Source: Bacteroidota bacterium (GTDB lineage: Bacteria > Bacteroidota > Bacteroidia > Chitinophagales > Chitinophagaceae). From it: DNA of 64,000 nt. The translations under genes were made by a program, and so were the position numbers. Positions 45,961 through 57,155 of this stretch are shown here, piece after piece. The notes below the pieces were generated by a model. The model made no database searches and had not been told where the DNA came from. It worked only from the letters and a program-made list of their open reading frames with translations. Where the stretch lies: assembly GCA_016715505.1 (NCBI GenBank), contig JADJZY010000034.1:1-64000 (forward strand), given 5' to 3'. The first letter of the stretch is position 1; every line of letters begins with the position of its first letter.

Positions 45961-46160
45961 AGCAAATGGATGAAAATTAAAATTACAGCATATGATATAA
46001 AGATTTTGTAAAAAAGCTTAAATGAAAACTTGCATGGGGAGATGCTGATGAAAATAGCACAGACATTCGCGCCCGCGATTGCAGCGGATAGCTCCCGCGT
46101 CGCTTTGGCGCGCGGGACTATGAGCGGAAAGCGCGATGAGGCGCCCAAAAAAATCAAAGA
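45961..46160. repeat. GC-rich REP-like hairpin element upstream of the kinase gene
   Basis: Between 46063 and 46144 lies a GC-rich hairpin: CCCGCG (46094-46099) pairs with CGCGGG (46111-46116), with outer GGCGC-type complementarity (GCGCCC at 46069-46074, GGCGCCC at 46140-46146). The words GCAGCGGATAGC and ATGAGCGGAAAGC flank the stem. It shares GGATAGC...CCCGC and GCGGGAC with the 38.07-kb element, so both belong to one family. Confidence 0.6.
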
Positions 46161-46167
46161 ATGACCT

Positions 46168-46175
46168 TACATTTG
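46168..46175 (+). promoter_or_regulatory. Promoter -7 box TACATTTG
   Basis: TAnnTTTG match ending 3-6 nt before the ATGs at 46179 and 46182. It lies inside the longer reading frame opening at 46161, which argues for the downstream start. Confidence 0.5.
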
Positions 46176-46178
46176 TTG

Positions 46179-46751
46179 ATGATGAACAAGCTTGAAATCA
46201 TATTGGAAAAACAGCCGGAACTCGTGACGGAGCGTATGCAATTAGTAGCCTTGAGCTCTGAACATGTAGGTCCTATGTTTCGGATGCGATCGGATGCGGA
46301 AGTGATGCGTTACATTCCCCGAACATTAGCAAAAACGAATGCGGATGTTGAAGCCTTGATTCAAATGATTCATGAAAGATTTCAACAAAAGATGGCGATC
46401 AATTGGGCGATGATACAAACCTCAGACAAACAAATGATCGGTTATATCGGGCTCGTGAATATTGATGCAGAAAACGACCATGCTGAAATCGGTTACATTT
46501 TATTACCTGAATTTCAAGGCAAAGGATTTATGCACGAAGCCATGCAGGCAGTGATTGATTTTAGTTTTGAAAAGTTAGGCGTACATCGGCTATCGGGCAC
46601 CGTTGACCCGGAAAACACGGCGTCCAGTAAAGTTTTGGAAAAATGTGGCTTCAAACTGGAAGGACATCTTCGCGAGCATGAAATTTTTGAAGGAAGATAT
46701 TTGGACTCCCTCATTTACGGTTTATTAAACAGAGAATATCGCAGCAAATAA
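46179..46751 (+). CDS. RimJ/RimL-type GNAT acetyltransferase
   Basis: 190 residues from the ATG at 46179. TERMQLVALSSEHVGPMF opens the fold; IGYILLPEFQGKGFMHEAM contains the acetyl-CoA-binding Q-x-x-G-x-[GA] type loop, followed by GVHRLSGTVDPENTASSKVLEKCGF and EGHLREHEIFEGRYLDSLIYGLL. It acetylates a protein N-terminus or small molecule; the target is not known. Confidence 0.88.
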   Translation: MMNKLEIILEKQPELVTERMQLVALSSEHVGPMFRMRSDAEVMRYIPRTLAKTNADVEALIQMIHERFQQKMAINWAMIQTSDKQMIGYIGLVNIDAENDHAEIGYILLPEFQGKGFMHEAMQAVIDFSFEKLGVHRLSGTVDPENTASSKVLEKCGFKLEGHLREHEIFEGRYLDSLIYGLLNREYRSK

Positions 46752-46807
46752 CAAGCACTATAGAAAGGGTTAAAATCATACATTTGAAACAATAAAGCAC
46801 TAAAAAT

Positions 46808-47926
46808 ATGGCCAAACAAAAAGAAACGAAAGTGAGTAAAACAAAGAAAAAAGAATTCTTCAGTGAATCGTCGATGCAATTTATCAAACGCTATTTGGAC
46901 AATGCGGCCCCAACGGGACATGAAAGTAGTGGTCAAAAAATATGGTTAGAATATTTAAAACCATATATCGACCAACATCTTGTAGACCCTTACGGAACTG
47001 TTGTTGGCATTATTAATCCGGAAGCGCCTTTTAAAGTGGTGATTGAAGCGCATGCCGATGAAATTAGCTGGTTTGTTAAATACATTACCAACGATGGGTT
47101 TATCCATGTTTGTCGCAATGGCGGCAGCGATCATCAGATAGCACCATCTATGCGCGTGAATATTCATACCAAGAAAGGAATCGTGAGAGGCGTATTTGGA
47201 TGGCCTGCTATTCACGTCAGAACACCACAAACAGAAAAGAAACCTGAACCTGAAACAATTTGGATTGATGTAAACTGCAAAAACAAAAAAGAAGTTGAAG
47301 AATTGGGGATTGAAATTGGAACAGTATGCACCTTCACGGATGGATTTGAAGAAGGCAATCACGGTTATTGGATAGCAAGAGCGCATGATAACAGAATGGG
47401 CGGTGTGATTATTGCCGAAGTTGCCAGATTGCTGAAAGAAAATAAAAAGAAACTTCCGTTCGGATTATACATCGTGAATTCGGTGCAGGAAGAAGTGGGC
47501 CTTAATGGTGCAACCATGATCACACAGCGCCTCAAGCCGAATATTGCAATTTGTACAGATGTGACTCACGATACAGCGACCCCTATGATGAATAAAGCCG
47601 CACAGGGTGAAGCCACCTGTCGACAAGGGCCTGTGATTTGTGTTGGTCCTGCTGTACATAATATTTTGCGTGAGATTATTGTAGATACTGCGAAAAAAAA
47701 TAAGTTCCCTTATCAATTGCAGGCAGTGAGCCGATTTACCGGAACTGATACAGATGCTTTTGCGTTTAGCAATGGTGGTGTACCGAGTGCGCTTATTTCA
47801 CTCCCGCTGCGATACATGCACACTACAGTTGAAACGGTGCACAAAGAAGATGTTGAACATTGTATTAAACTGATGTATGAAGTCTTATTGAAGTTAACGC
47901 CTCAAACAAATTTTCAGTATTTATAA
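46808..47926 (+). CDS. M42-family metallo-aminopeptidase
   Basis: 372 residues. Metal and catalytic residues of the M42 fold: EAHADE, ARAHDNRMGG, SVQEEVGLNGA, CTDVTHD, and the closing ALISLPLRYMHTTVETV. These co-catalytic two-metal enzymes form large oligomeric shells and remove N-terminal residues (glutamyl or broad) or act as endoglucanase-like peptidases. A Lys-rich start of about 15 residues precedes the domain. No partner gene is adjacent. Confidence 0.92.
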   Translation: MAKQKETKVSKTKKKEFFSESSMQFIKRYLDNAAPTGHESSGQKIWLEYLKPYIDQHLVDPYGTVVGIINPEAPFKVVIEAHADEISWFVKYITNDGFIHVCRNGGSDHQIAPSMRVNIHTKKGIVRGVFGWPAIHVRTPQTEKKPEPETIWIDVNCKNKKEVEELGIEIGTVCTFTDGFEEGNHGYWIARAHDNRMGGVIIAEVARLLKENKKKLPFGLYIVNSVQEEVGLNGATMITQRLKPNIAICTDVTHDTATPMMNKAAQGEATCRQGPVICVGPAVHNILREIIVDTAKKNKFPYQLQAVSRFTGTDTDAFAFSNGGVPSALISLPLRYMHTTVETVHKEDVEHCIKLMYEVLLKLTPQTNFQYL

Positions 47927-47948
47927 AAAATACGATTTAAAAAGAAGC

Positions 47949-47975
47949 CGTCTCAGAAGCAAATATCTTGAGACG
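47949..47975 (+). terminator. Hairpin after the M42 gene
   Basis: CGTCTCA (47949-47955) pairs with TGAGACG (47969-47975). No T run follows, so terminator function is uncertain. Confidence 0.35.
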
Positions 47976-48011
47976 TTAACCCACTTTTGATTTTCATTAA
48001 ATACTTTTTGT

Positions 48012-51000
48012 ATGAAGCACACACTACTATGCTTAATTGCATTATTGGCAATGGCGTTGAATACCTATTCACAAGCCCCTTATTTATTTAATTACCAGGG
48101 CATTGCCCGTCAATCGGATGGAACACCACTGGCAGAGCAAAATATTCAATTAAAAATTGGCATTTTTGAAAAACCTGATGCACAGCAAGCAAGTTATCTG
48201 GAACATCATGTGGTGCGCACAAATGCATTTGGATTGTATGTGCTTCAAATCGGCGCTGGAGATTCATTGTCGGGTAGTATGAAATCGGTGAATTGGGAAA
48301 GCGGAACAACTTATATCAAAATTTGGTTAGACCCCTTGATGCAGGGCAATTACGCCGAAACTGGCACTGCGCAACTTTTGAGTGTACCTTATGCCTTATA
48401 TGCTAATCGGGCTGGTGAAGCAAAAATGCAAACAGGAATAATCGTTCCGGAAATGTAGTCACACCTGCAGCAGGAACCGGAACCATCAATTTTTTAACCA
48501 AATTCACTGCTCCGAATACGATATATAATTCGCAAGTATTTGATAATGGAACGAACATTGGAATTGGAACCGTTTCTCCGGCAGCTAAACTCCATATTCA
48601 ACAAAATAGCAACACGGTTTTAGAACACATACGTATGCAAAATGTTCATGCCAATGGAGCAGGAAGATTTACCATGTATAATGACCAGCCGAGTAACTAT
48701 GCAACATTTACAAAATATGGTTCTACCTATGTAGGTGGATATGCAGGTATAGCAGGTGCTTTCCCCTATGCCAATTTGTTGGCGTTTGGCAATAACGGAG
48801 GCGGTTTTTTGGTGAGTAATTCAGGAAATATCGGATTGAGTTTATTCAAGAATGGTAGTTCACAATTGAAGTTCTTTGCAGATTATACTACCGGAAATAT
48901 TTCATTGGGCGGGAATATGACTCCCTTTGCGCCATTGCACATTATGCAATCAAGTGCGGGCGACACGATTAAAATCACCAACAATACTAGCGGACATTTA
49001 AGCAATGATGGATTGCATCTTGAACTCAATGGGAATCATGCCCGAATACTTAATCTAGAAAATGGCCTTTTGCAAATAGGCACCAATGGCAGTCAAATGA
49101 TGACCCTGAATAACAATGGCAATATCGGTATTGGTGTAAGCAATCCGCAAGCCAAATTGGATATTCTTGGCGACATTAAAATAAGTGGTGGAAATCCGGG
49201 TGTTGGCAAAGTGCTAACCTCTGATGCGAGTGGATTGGCAAGTTGGCAATTACCTGGAACTGGTAATGGAGGAACCTTGGATCAGGCTTATGATTTTGGT
49301 GGTTCGGGTGCAGGACGTGTGATTGATGCAAATGCAGGAGCAGTATTGATACAAGGCAATGATGGTTTGTATGTTACCGGCAATTTGGGTCAGGGAAACT
49401 CCCTGGGATTATCAGGGTCCGGAACAAAAATGTTTTTTTATCCGAAAAAAAGTGCCTTCAGAGTTGGTTCGGTCAATGCCAATTACTGGGATGAAGATAG
49501 CCTGGGCATTTACTCCTTTTCTGCAGGATTTGATACAAAAGCATTCGGATCGGCCAGTGCTGCCATTGGCGTTGGTAATACGGCCAAAGGGAATGCGAGC
49601 ATTGCTTTGGGCGCATATAGTGAAGCCATTGGTGACAACTCGATTTCTATTGGTGACAATACCATATCACAAGCTTTTTCATCGGCAGTTTTTGGGATGA
49701 ACAATGATCCGGTGAATATTTCAAGCACAAATAGTTTTATACCCACCGACCCCGTATTTATTGTGGGAAATGGTATGGATGCCTTAAATCGTTCGAATGC
49801 TATGACCATTTTAAAAAATGGGAATATGGGAATTGGAACCAATACACCAACTGAAAAATTGGAAATTAATGGACAAATTAAAATAACAGGAGGCACCCCG
49901 GGTTCAGGTAAAGTATTAACCAGTGACGCCTCAGGCATTGCGAGTTGGCAACCAATTCCGGCACCAAGTTTGGGTGGAGCAACGACCTTGGATTCTGCAT
50001 ATAATTTTAATGGCCCTGGACTGGGAAGAATTATCAATGCCAATGATGGTGCTGTTTTAATTCAGGGCAATGATGGGTTACATGTGATGGACAGTGTAGG
50101 TATTGGTACACAAACACCGGGAGCAAATTTAGATGTTGCCGGACAAGTCAAAATCAGCGGCGGAAACCCGGGTGTTGGAAAAGTGCTGACCTCAGATGTG
50201 AATGGATTGGCGAGCTGGCAAAATAGCGTGGTTGGTCCGCAGGGGCCAGCTGGAATGAATGGAAGCACTATTTTAAATGGAATTGGTATCCCCAGCCCCA
50301 CCGATGGCAATGATGGAGATTTTTATATCGACCTCAGCACATATGAGTTTTACGGGCCAAAGATTGGAGGTGCTTGGGGAAGTGGGACTTCCATTTTGGG
50401 ACCTCAAGGTATTCAAGGCGCCCAGGGACCGCAGGGAATAACAGGTGCGACTGGACCACAAGGACCAATTGGATTAACCGGACCTACAGGAACGCAAGGG
50501 CCTATTGGCTTAACCGGACCTGCTGGACCAACAGGTTCAACGGGACCGCAAGGACCAATTGGTTTGACGGGTGCAACTGGACCGCAAGGGCCAATCGGTT
50601 TAACGGGTGCAACAGGACCACAAGGACCGATCGGTTTAACAGGTTCAACAGGACCGCAAGGACCAATTGGACTAACCGGACCTGCTGGACCAACTGGTGC
50701 TACGGGACCGCAAGGACCAATTGGTTTGACGGGTGCAACTGGACCGCAAGGGCCAATCGGATTAACAGGCGCAACAGGACTGCAGGGACCTATTGGGTTA
50801 ACTGGTGCTACTGGACCACAAGGACCTATTGGATACAGGGGCGACCGGACCGCAAGGACCTACTGGTTTAACTGGTGCTACAGGACCCCAAGGACCAATT
50901 GGATTAACAGGGGCAACCGGCCGACAAGGCCCCATTGGATTAACCGGACCTACAGGACCACAAGGACCAATTGGATTAACCGGACCTGCTGGACCAACGG

Positions 51001-54000
51001 GTGCTACAGGAGCTACCGGACCACAAGGACCATCAGGCACGAATGGCACAAACGGAATCAATGGCCTGGATGGAAAAACAGTCCTCAATGGATCAATTAA
51101 TCCAACAACCGGAATTGGAAACGATGGTGATTTTTATATTAACACAACTAGTAATGAAATTTTTGGACCTAAAACTGCAGGTGTTTGGGGAAGCGGAACT
51201 TCACTTGTTGGACCGCAAGGTATTGCTGGTGCAACTGGTACCTTCAAGGTGCAATCTGGGCCACAAGGTCCTATTGGGTTATCAGGGCCTGCTGGACCAA
51301 CGGGTGCTGCAGGACCGCAAGGACCTATTGGCTTAACCGGACCTACAGGACCGCAAGGGCCGATTGGCTTAACCGGACCTGCTGGACCAACTGGTGCTAC
51401 GGGACCACAAGGACCAATTGGATTAACAGGCGCAACAGGACCACAAGGACCGATCGGATTAACAGGTGCAACTGGGCCACAAGGACCTATTGGCTTAACT
51501 GGTGCTACAGGACCTCAAGGACCAATTGGATTAACAGGGGCGACCGGACCGCAAGGACCTATTGGGTTAACTGGTGCTACAGGACCTCAAGGACCAATTG
51601 GATTAACAGGGGCGACCGGACCGCAAGGACCTATTGGCTTAACCGGACCTGCTGGACCAACTGGTGCTACGGGACCGCAAGGACCAATTGGTTTGACGGG
51701 TGCAACTGGACCGCAAGGGCCAATCGGATTAACAGGGGCAACCGGACCGCAAGGACCCTGGTTTGACAGGGGCAACTGACCACAAGGGCCTATTGGATTA
51801 ACCGGACAACGGGTGCTACAGGACCACAAGGACCATCAGGCACGAACGGCACAAATGGAATCAATGGCCTGGATGGAAAAACCGTACTCAATGGATTAAT
51901 TAATCCAACAACCGGAATTGGAAACGATGGTGATTTTTATATCAACACAACAAGCAACGAAATTTTTGGACCAAAAACTGCAGGCCTTTGGGGAAGCGGA
52001 ACTTCACTCGTTGGACCGCAAGGTATTGTGCTGGTGTCAACTGGTGCAACTGGGCCACAAGGACCTATTGGCTTAACCAGGGCCTGCTGGACCAACAGGT
52101 GCAGCAGGACCTGCAAGGACCAATTGGATTAACCGGCGCAACTGGACCGCAAGGGCCAATCGGATTAACAGGCGCAACAGGACTGCAAGGACCTATTGGG
52201 TTAACCGGACCTACTGGACCAGGTTCAACGGGACCGCAAGGACCGTGGATTGGACTGGTGCAACTGGACCGCAAGGACCAATCGGATTAACAGGGCGCAA
52301 CTGGGCCGCAAGGACCTATTGGCTTAACCGGACCTGCTGGACCAACAGGTTCAACGGGACCGCAAGGACCAATTGGTTTGACGGGTGCAACTGGACCGCA
52401 AGGGCCAATCGGATTAACAGGTGCAACTGGGCCACAAGGACCTATTGGGTTAACTGGTGCTACAGGACCTCAAGGACCAATTGGATTAACAGGGGCAACA
52501 GGACCGCAAGGGCCTATTGGCTTAACCGGACCAACTGGACCAATTGGTTAACTGGCGCTACCGGACCGCAAGGACCAATCGGTTTAACGGGTGCAACAGG
52601 ACCGCAAGGACCAATCGGATTAACAGGGGCAACCCCATATGGACCGCAAGGACCCATCGGATTAACCGACTTACAGGACCGCAAGGCCTATTGGCTTAAC
52701 CGGACCTGCTGGACCAACTGGTGCTACGGGACCACAAGGACCAAAGGATTAACAGGGGCGACTGGACCACAAGGACCTATTGGCTTAACCGGACCTACTG
52801 GACCAAGGTGCAACTGGGACCGCAAGGACCAATTGAGTTTGACGGGTGCAACTGGACCGCAAGGGCCAATTGGATTAACAGGCGCAACAGGACCGCAGGC
52901 GCCATTGGATTAACAGGTGCTACTGGACCGCAAGGGCCTATTGGGTTAACCGGACCTGCTGGACCAACAGGAGCTACAGGAGCTACCGGACCGCAGGGAC
53001 CTTCAGGCACGAACGGCACAAAATGGAATCAATGGCCTGGATGGAAAAACTGTCCTCAATGGAACAATCAATCACAACCGGAATAGGAAACGATGGTGAC
53101 TTTTATATTAACACTACAAGCAATGAAATTTTTGGACCTAAAACTGCAGGCCTTTGGGGAAGCGGAACTTCGCTCGTTGGACCGCAAGGTATTGCCGGTG
53201 CAATTGGTGCTCAAGGCCCCATTGGATTAACTGGACTTACAGGACCGCAAGGACCAATGGATTAACCGGAGCAACAGGACCAATCGGATTACGGAACAGG
53301 ACCGCAGGACCAACTGGTTTTACAGGAGCTACTGGACCGCAAGGACCTATCAGGCACGAATGGCGCAACAGGACCTCAGGGCCTGATGGAAACCAGTCCT
53401 CAATGGAACAATCAATCCAATTGGAACGGCAAGTGGGCTGGTGCCTTTTATATTAACACCAGGCAACGAAATTTTGGACCTAAAACTGGTTTGGGGAACC
53501 GGAACTTCACTCGTTGGACCGCACAGGTTAACGGGAGCAACAGGTGCTCAGGTCCCATTGGTTTAACTGGTGTTACAGGACCGCAAGGGCCAATCGGATT
53601 AACAGGGGCAACTGGGCCGCAAGGACCAATTGGATTAACCGGACCTGCTGGACCAACGGGTGCTACAGGAGCTACCGGACCGCAAGGACCATCAGGCACA
53701 AATGGTACAAATGGAATCAATGGACTGGATGGAAAAACAGTCCTCAATGGAACAATTAATCCAACAACCGGAATTGGAAACGATGGTGACTTTTATATCA
53801 ACACAACAAGCAATGAAATTTTTGGTCCGAAAACAGCAGGTGTTTGGGGAAGCGGAACTTCGCTCGTTGGACCGCAAGGTATTGCTGGTGTAACAGGTGC
53901 AACTGGGCCACAAGGACCTATCGGTTTAACAGGTGCAACAGGACCACAAGGGCCTATTGGTTAACAGGCGCAACAGGACCTCAAGGACCATCTGGAACGA

Positions 54001-56072
54001 CCGGACCCAAAGGACCGCAAGGGCCGGACTGGATGGAAAAACAGACCGCAGGGACCTATTGGATTAACTGGTCCGACTGGACCGCAAGGGACTATGTGGC
54101 TTTAACCGGACCTGCTGGACCAACTGGTGCTACGGGACCGCAAGGACCAATTGGTTTGACGGCTGCAACTTGGACCGCAAGGGTAATCGGATTAACAGGC
54201 GCAACAGGACTGCAGGACCTATTAGGTTAACTGGTGCTACTGGACCGCAAAGGGCCCCATTGGGTTAAACCGGACCTGCTGGACCAACTGCAGGTTACAG
54301 GAGCTACCGGACCACAAGGACCATCTGGCACAAATGGTACAAATGGAATCAATGGACTGGATGGAAAAACAGTCCTCAATGGAACAATTAATCCAACAAC
54401 CGGAATTGGAAACGATGGTGACTTTTATATCAACACAACAAGCAATGAAATTTTTGGACCGAAAACTGCAGGTGTTTGGGGAAGCGGAACTTCACTCGTT
54501 GGACCGCAAGGTATTGCTGGTGTAACAGACGCAACAGGACTACAAGGCCCCATTGGGTTAACAGGTGCAACCGGGCCACAAGGACCAATTGGATTAACAG
54601 GGGCAACCGGACCGCAAGGACCCATTGGATTAACCGGACCAACAGGACCGCAAGGACCAATCGGATTAACAGGAGCTACCGGACCGCAAGGACCTATTGG
54701 GTTAACCGGTGCTACTGGACCGCAAGGACCTATTGGCTTAACCGGACCAACTGGACCAACTGGTGCTACGGGACCACAAGGACCCGTGGATTAACCGGAC
54801 CAAGGCTGCAGGACCAACGGGAGCTACCGGACCGCAAGGACCATCAGGCACGAATGCCGTGCAACAGGACCTCAAGGGCCTATTGGCTTAACCAGTCCTC
54901 CTGGACCACTGGATCCAAAGGACCCGGACCATTGGAAACGATGGTGACTTTTAGATTAACACTACAAGCTATTAGGTTAACTGGTGCTACAGGACCAAGG
55001 ACCAATTGCAGGGGCAACAGGGGAAGGGGAACTTAACTCGTTGGACCAACTGGACCAGCTGGTGCAACTGGTGCTCAAGGCCCCATAGGATTAACCGGAC
55101 CTGCTGGACCAACGGGCGCAACAGGACCGCAAGGACCATCATGGAGTATTACCTCAGCGAACTTTGCAAATTCAGGAAATTTAAATATCGTAACAACCGC
55201 CCCCAAACTGTTGTTTCGCTGCAGAGGGTTTGGCTCGCTGGCGGAAATAATTTTAGCACAAGCGGAACCGGCTATTCTTTTGGCACAATTTCCAACGACC
55301 ATATTGATGTACGCACCAATAATGTGATTCGAGGAAGATTTACCAACCTCGGCGAATTTTATTGGGGCGCTTTAGCTACTGCCATAAGTCGGAGATATGA
55401 TTGAGTCACAAGTAATGCTACGATGCCATGGGCCATTAATGCATATTCAAATTTTAATGGCTCTGGGGTATTCGGTCAAATCCCGAGTGGAACCACCAAC
55501 TTTGCGGCAATTCAAGGTGAAAGTAATAGCTCAAGCACCAGCGCTGCAGGCGTTCGTGGTATCGCTTTAAACTCATCACTCAATGGGGTAAATGGCAGCA
55601 AAGTAGGTTTCGGTTTGGGCTGGGGAGGTTTATTTCAAAATGATTTAGGTTACACCGGGTTCTTCGGTTTGGCTTCTGATGCACGCATCAAAAAAATGTG
55701 GTTACTATTCCCAATGCAATGGACATTCTGATGAATTTGAGAAGTGTGCGATATGAACATAAGCTGGACGAAGCACAGTACGCAGATCTTGGGTTGAAGT
55801 CAGGACTCAACTACGGCTTCATCTCAGGAAATTGAAAGTATTCTTCCTGATTTGGTCAAGGAGAAAGCAATCCCGCATTTAAATGCAACCAAAAGACCCA
55901 ATGCTGATCAGATAAATGAATCAAGAGAAGCTGAAGTACTTAAAACAGTAAGTTACATTGAAATCATCCCTATTTTGGTTGAAGCTGTCAAATCGCAACA
56001 AATAGAACTTGAAAGCAAAAATTACTAATCGAAGAACTCAGTAAAAAATTGGAAGCTTCAACCGGCAAATAA
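48012..56072 (+). CDS. Giant secreted collagen-like fibre with S74 chaperone domain (many frame breaks)
   Basis: One 8-kb gene, about 2,680 codons. A signal peptide (LLCLIALLAMALNTYSQ) leads into PYLFNYQGIARQSDG. The first break is an A5 run at 48422-48426; A6 restores the frame. The next part (48.5-50.2 kb) has three copies of a GxGKVLTSDAxGxASWQ module and YadA-head-like repeats (ASIALGAYSEAIGDNSISIG). From 50.23 to 55.14 kb lies a collagen-like domain of Gly-X-Y triplets with a 12-residue period (GPQGPIGLTGAT), interleaved with globular modules. The end (55.68-56.07 kb) is a Peptidase_S74 intramolecular chaperone (SDARIKKN, LMNLRSVRYEHKLDE, LPDLVKEK) with breaks near 55690-55696, 55820 and 56025. 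S74 domains assemble trimeric fibres and usually cut themselves off. Surface fibre or T9SS-independent secretion is open. Confidence 0.82.
49540..49690 (+). other. YadA-head-like left-handed beta-roll motifs within the fibre gene
   Basis: In-frame motifs ASAAIGVGNTAKG, ASIALGAYSEAIG and NSISIGDNTIS repeat every 13-15 residues, the pattern of trimeric-autotransporter head repeats. They support a trimeric fibre. Confidence 0.6.
50230..55140 (+). repeat. Collagen-like tandem repeats (36-nt unit) with interspersed modules
   Basis: The basic unit is 36 nt, encoding GPQGPIGLTGAT with A/P variation (GPAGPT, GPTGPQ). It is repeated dozens of times. Interleaved is a globular module of about 60 residues (LDGKTVLNGTINPTTGIGN, DGDFYINTTSNEIFGPKTAG, WGSGTSLVGPQGIAG, with the Gly-Asn-Asp-Gly-Asp core). 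I count about eight copies, starting near 50.27, 51.05, 51.85, 53.02, 53.38, 53.72, 54.35 and 54.9 kb. The copies at 53.38 and 54.9 kb are degenerate. From 50.83 kb onward the reading frame jumps often, most densely between 51.77 and 55.1 kb. Unit lengths divisible by 3 would let copy number vary without losing frame. Confidence 0.85.
55675..56072 (+). other. Peptidase_S74 (endosialidase chaperone) domain region
   Basis: SDARIKK is the canonical start (the Ser of S-D-x-R is the self-cleavage residue in phage proteins). After a repaired A run come NVVTIPNAMDILMNLRSV and YEHKLDEAQYADLGL, then after a second break QEIESILPDLVKEKAIPH and a coiled-coil-like end (EAVKSQQIELESKN, LIEELSKKLEA). Confidence 0.75.
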
Positions 56073-56226
56073 GTGAACACGAACTTTGCCTTTGCTCAAA
56101 AAGGAATCATGTCCTTCAACCAAAGTTGATGATCGTATGATTGAATTCGGAATGACTTCCTTTCTGTAACAAAACCATGGCGATGCCGCTTTGTAGGTTT
56201 TAGCAAGAAGCTTATGCGACTTTAAT

Positions 56227-57134
56227 TTATGGCGTCCTCACACCCATCAAACTAGTAAACATTCGTCCATGATGTAATTCATGTATGATTCCATCTGCTA
56301 ATCCAATTTGAGGCACAAAAATATCCTGAATTCCAGCCCAGCGCATCACCGATAAATAAATATGTAATGCCGGCACAATCACATCTGCACGGTCTTCCCG
56401 AAATCCATACTTGTGCATCCGATCGGATAAGTTTAAGGAAGACATTTCCTTCCAATATTCTTTTAAAATATCCAGAGGCAATGGCTTACCCGGCTTCTTC
56501 TTCGACATGGAAAAAATCTTATTGATATTGCCTCCAGAACCAATCGCAACAATCGGCAGAACTGATTTGATTTTCTGGCGAATAAAATTTTTCATCTCAT
56601 CCCAACTTTCTTCAGACACCTGATTTTTCAACAAACGAATGGTTCCTATATTAAATGACTGTTTAACGACTTCTTGTTGCTTATTGTAAAAAGTTAATTC
56701 AGTACTCCCCCACCTACATCCACATACAAATAGGCAAAAGCGGCATCCAGCGTTTCAGCCATATGGGTTTGATACAAAATCTGGGCTTCTTCACTGCCGG
56801 AAATAACTTCTATCCGAATTCCGGTTTCCGCCATCACCCGATCTACAATGAACTTAGAATTACCGGCATCGCGCATGGCAGAAGTCGCACAGGCCCGATA
56901 ATCTCTCACTTCATACACATTCATCAAATGTTTATAGGCCTGCATCGTTTCAACCAATTGCTGTATTTTTTTGTCGGAAATGATGCCCATTTCAAATACA
57001 TCGAACCCTAGTCGCAAAGGAACCCTAACCAAATTCACCTTGGTATAATCAAAACTACCATCCTTATAGGTGCTGATATCGTTAATCAGTAAACGGGCCG
57101 CATTGGACCCAATATCAATCGCAGCTAGTCTCAT
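56227..57134 (-). CDS. ppx: Exopolyphosphatase / Ppx-GppA family (frameshifted)
   Basis: From the ATG at 57134: RLAAIDIGSNAARLLI (phosphate-binding loop of the actin-like fold), YRACATSAMRDAGN, EVISGSEEAQILY and YVDVGGG. Then a frame break at the C5 run 56707-56711 (G5 on the coding strand; G6 restores GGGSTEL). The second frame carries VAIGSGGNINKIF, EYWKEMSSLN and FREDRADVIVPALHIY. The enzyme hydrolyses polyphosphate or pppGpp. About 303 residues, the short form. It lies 21 nt downstream of ppk, so both genes of polyphosphate turnover are one operon. Confidence 0.9.
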
Positions 57135-57155
57135 TATTTATTTAATGAAACAAAC

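Noticed and set aside
50374..50871. Long alternate-frame readings rich in Asn-Trp-Ile-Asn-Arg
   Set aside because: Out-of-frame readings of the same repeat. They have no family resemblance and switch on and off with the frame breaks of the collagen frame.
50798..51088. Antisense reading frame also rich in Gly-Pro-Cys-Gly-Pro-Val repeats
   Set aside because: It is the reverse complement of the collagen repeats; the pattern follows from the 36-nt unit, and similar antisense frames appear throughout the repeat region without signals or starts.
48012..56072. Possibility of a prophage because of the S74 domain
   Set aside because: No capsid, terminase, portal, tail or integrase gene is present and the gene starts with a secretion signal.
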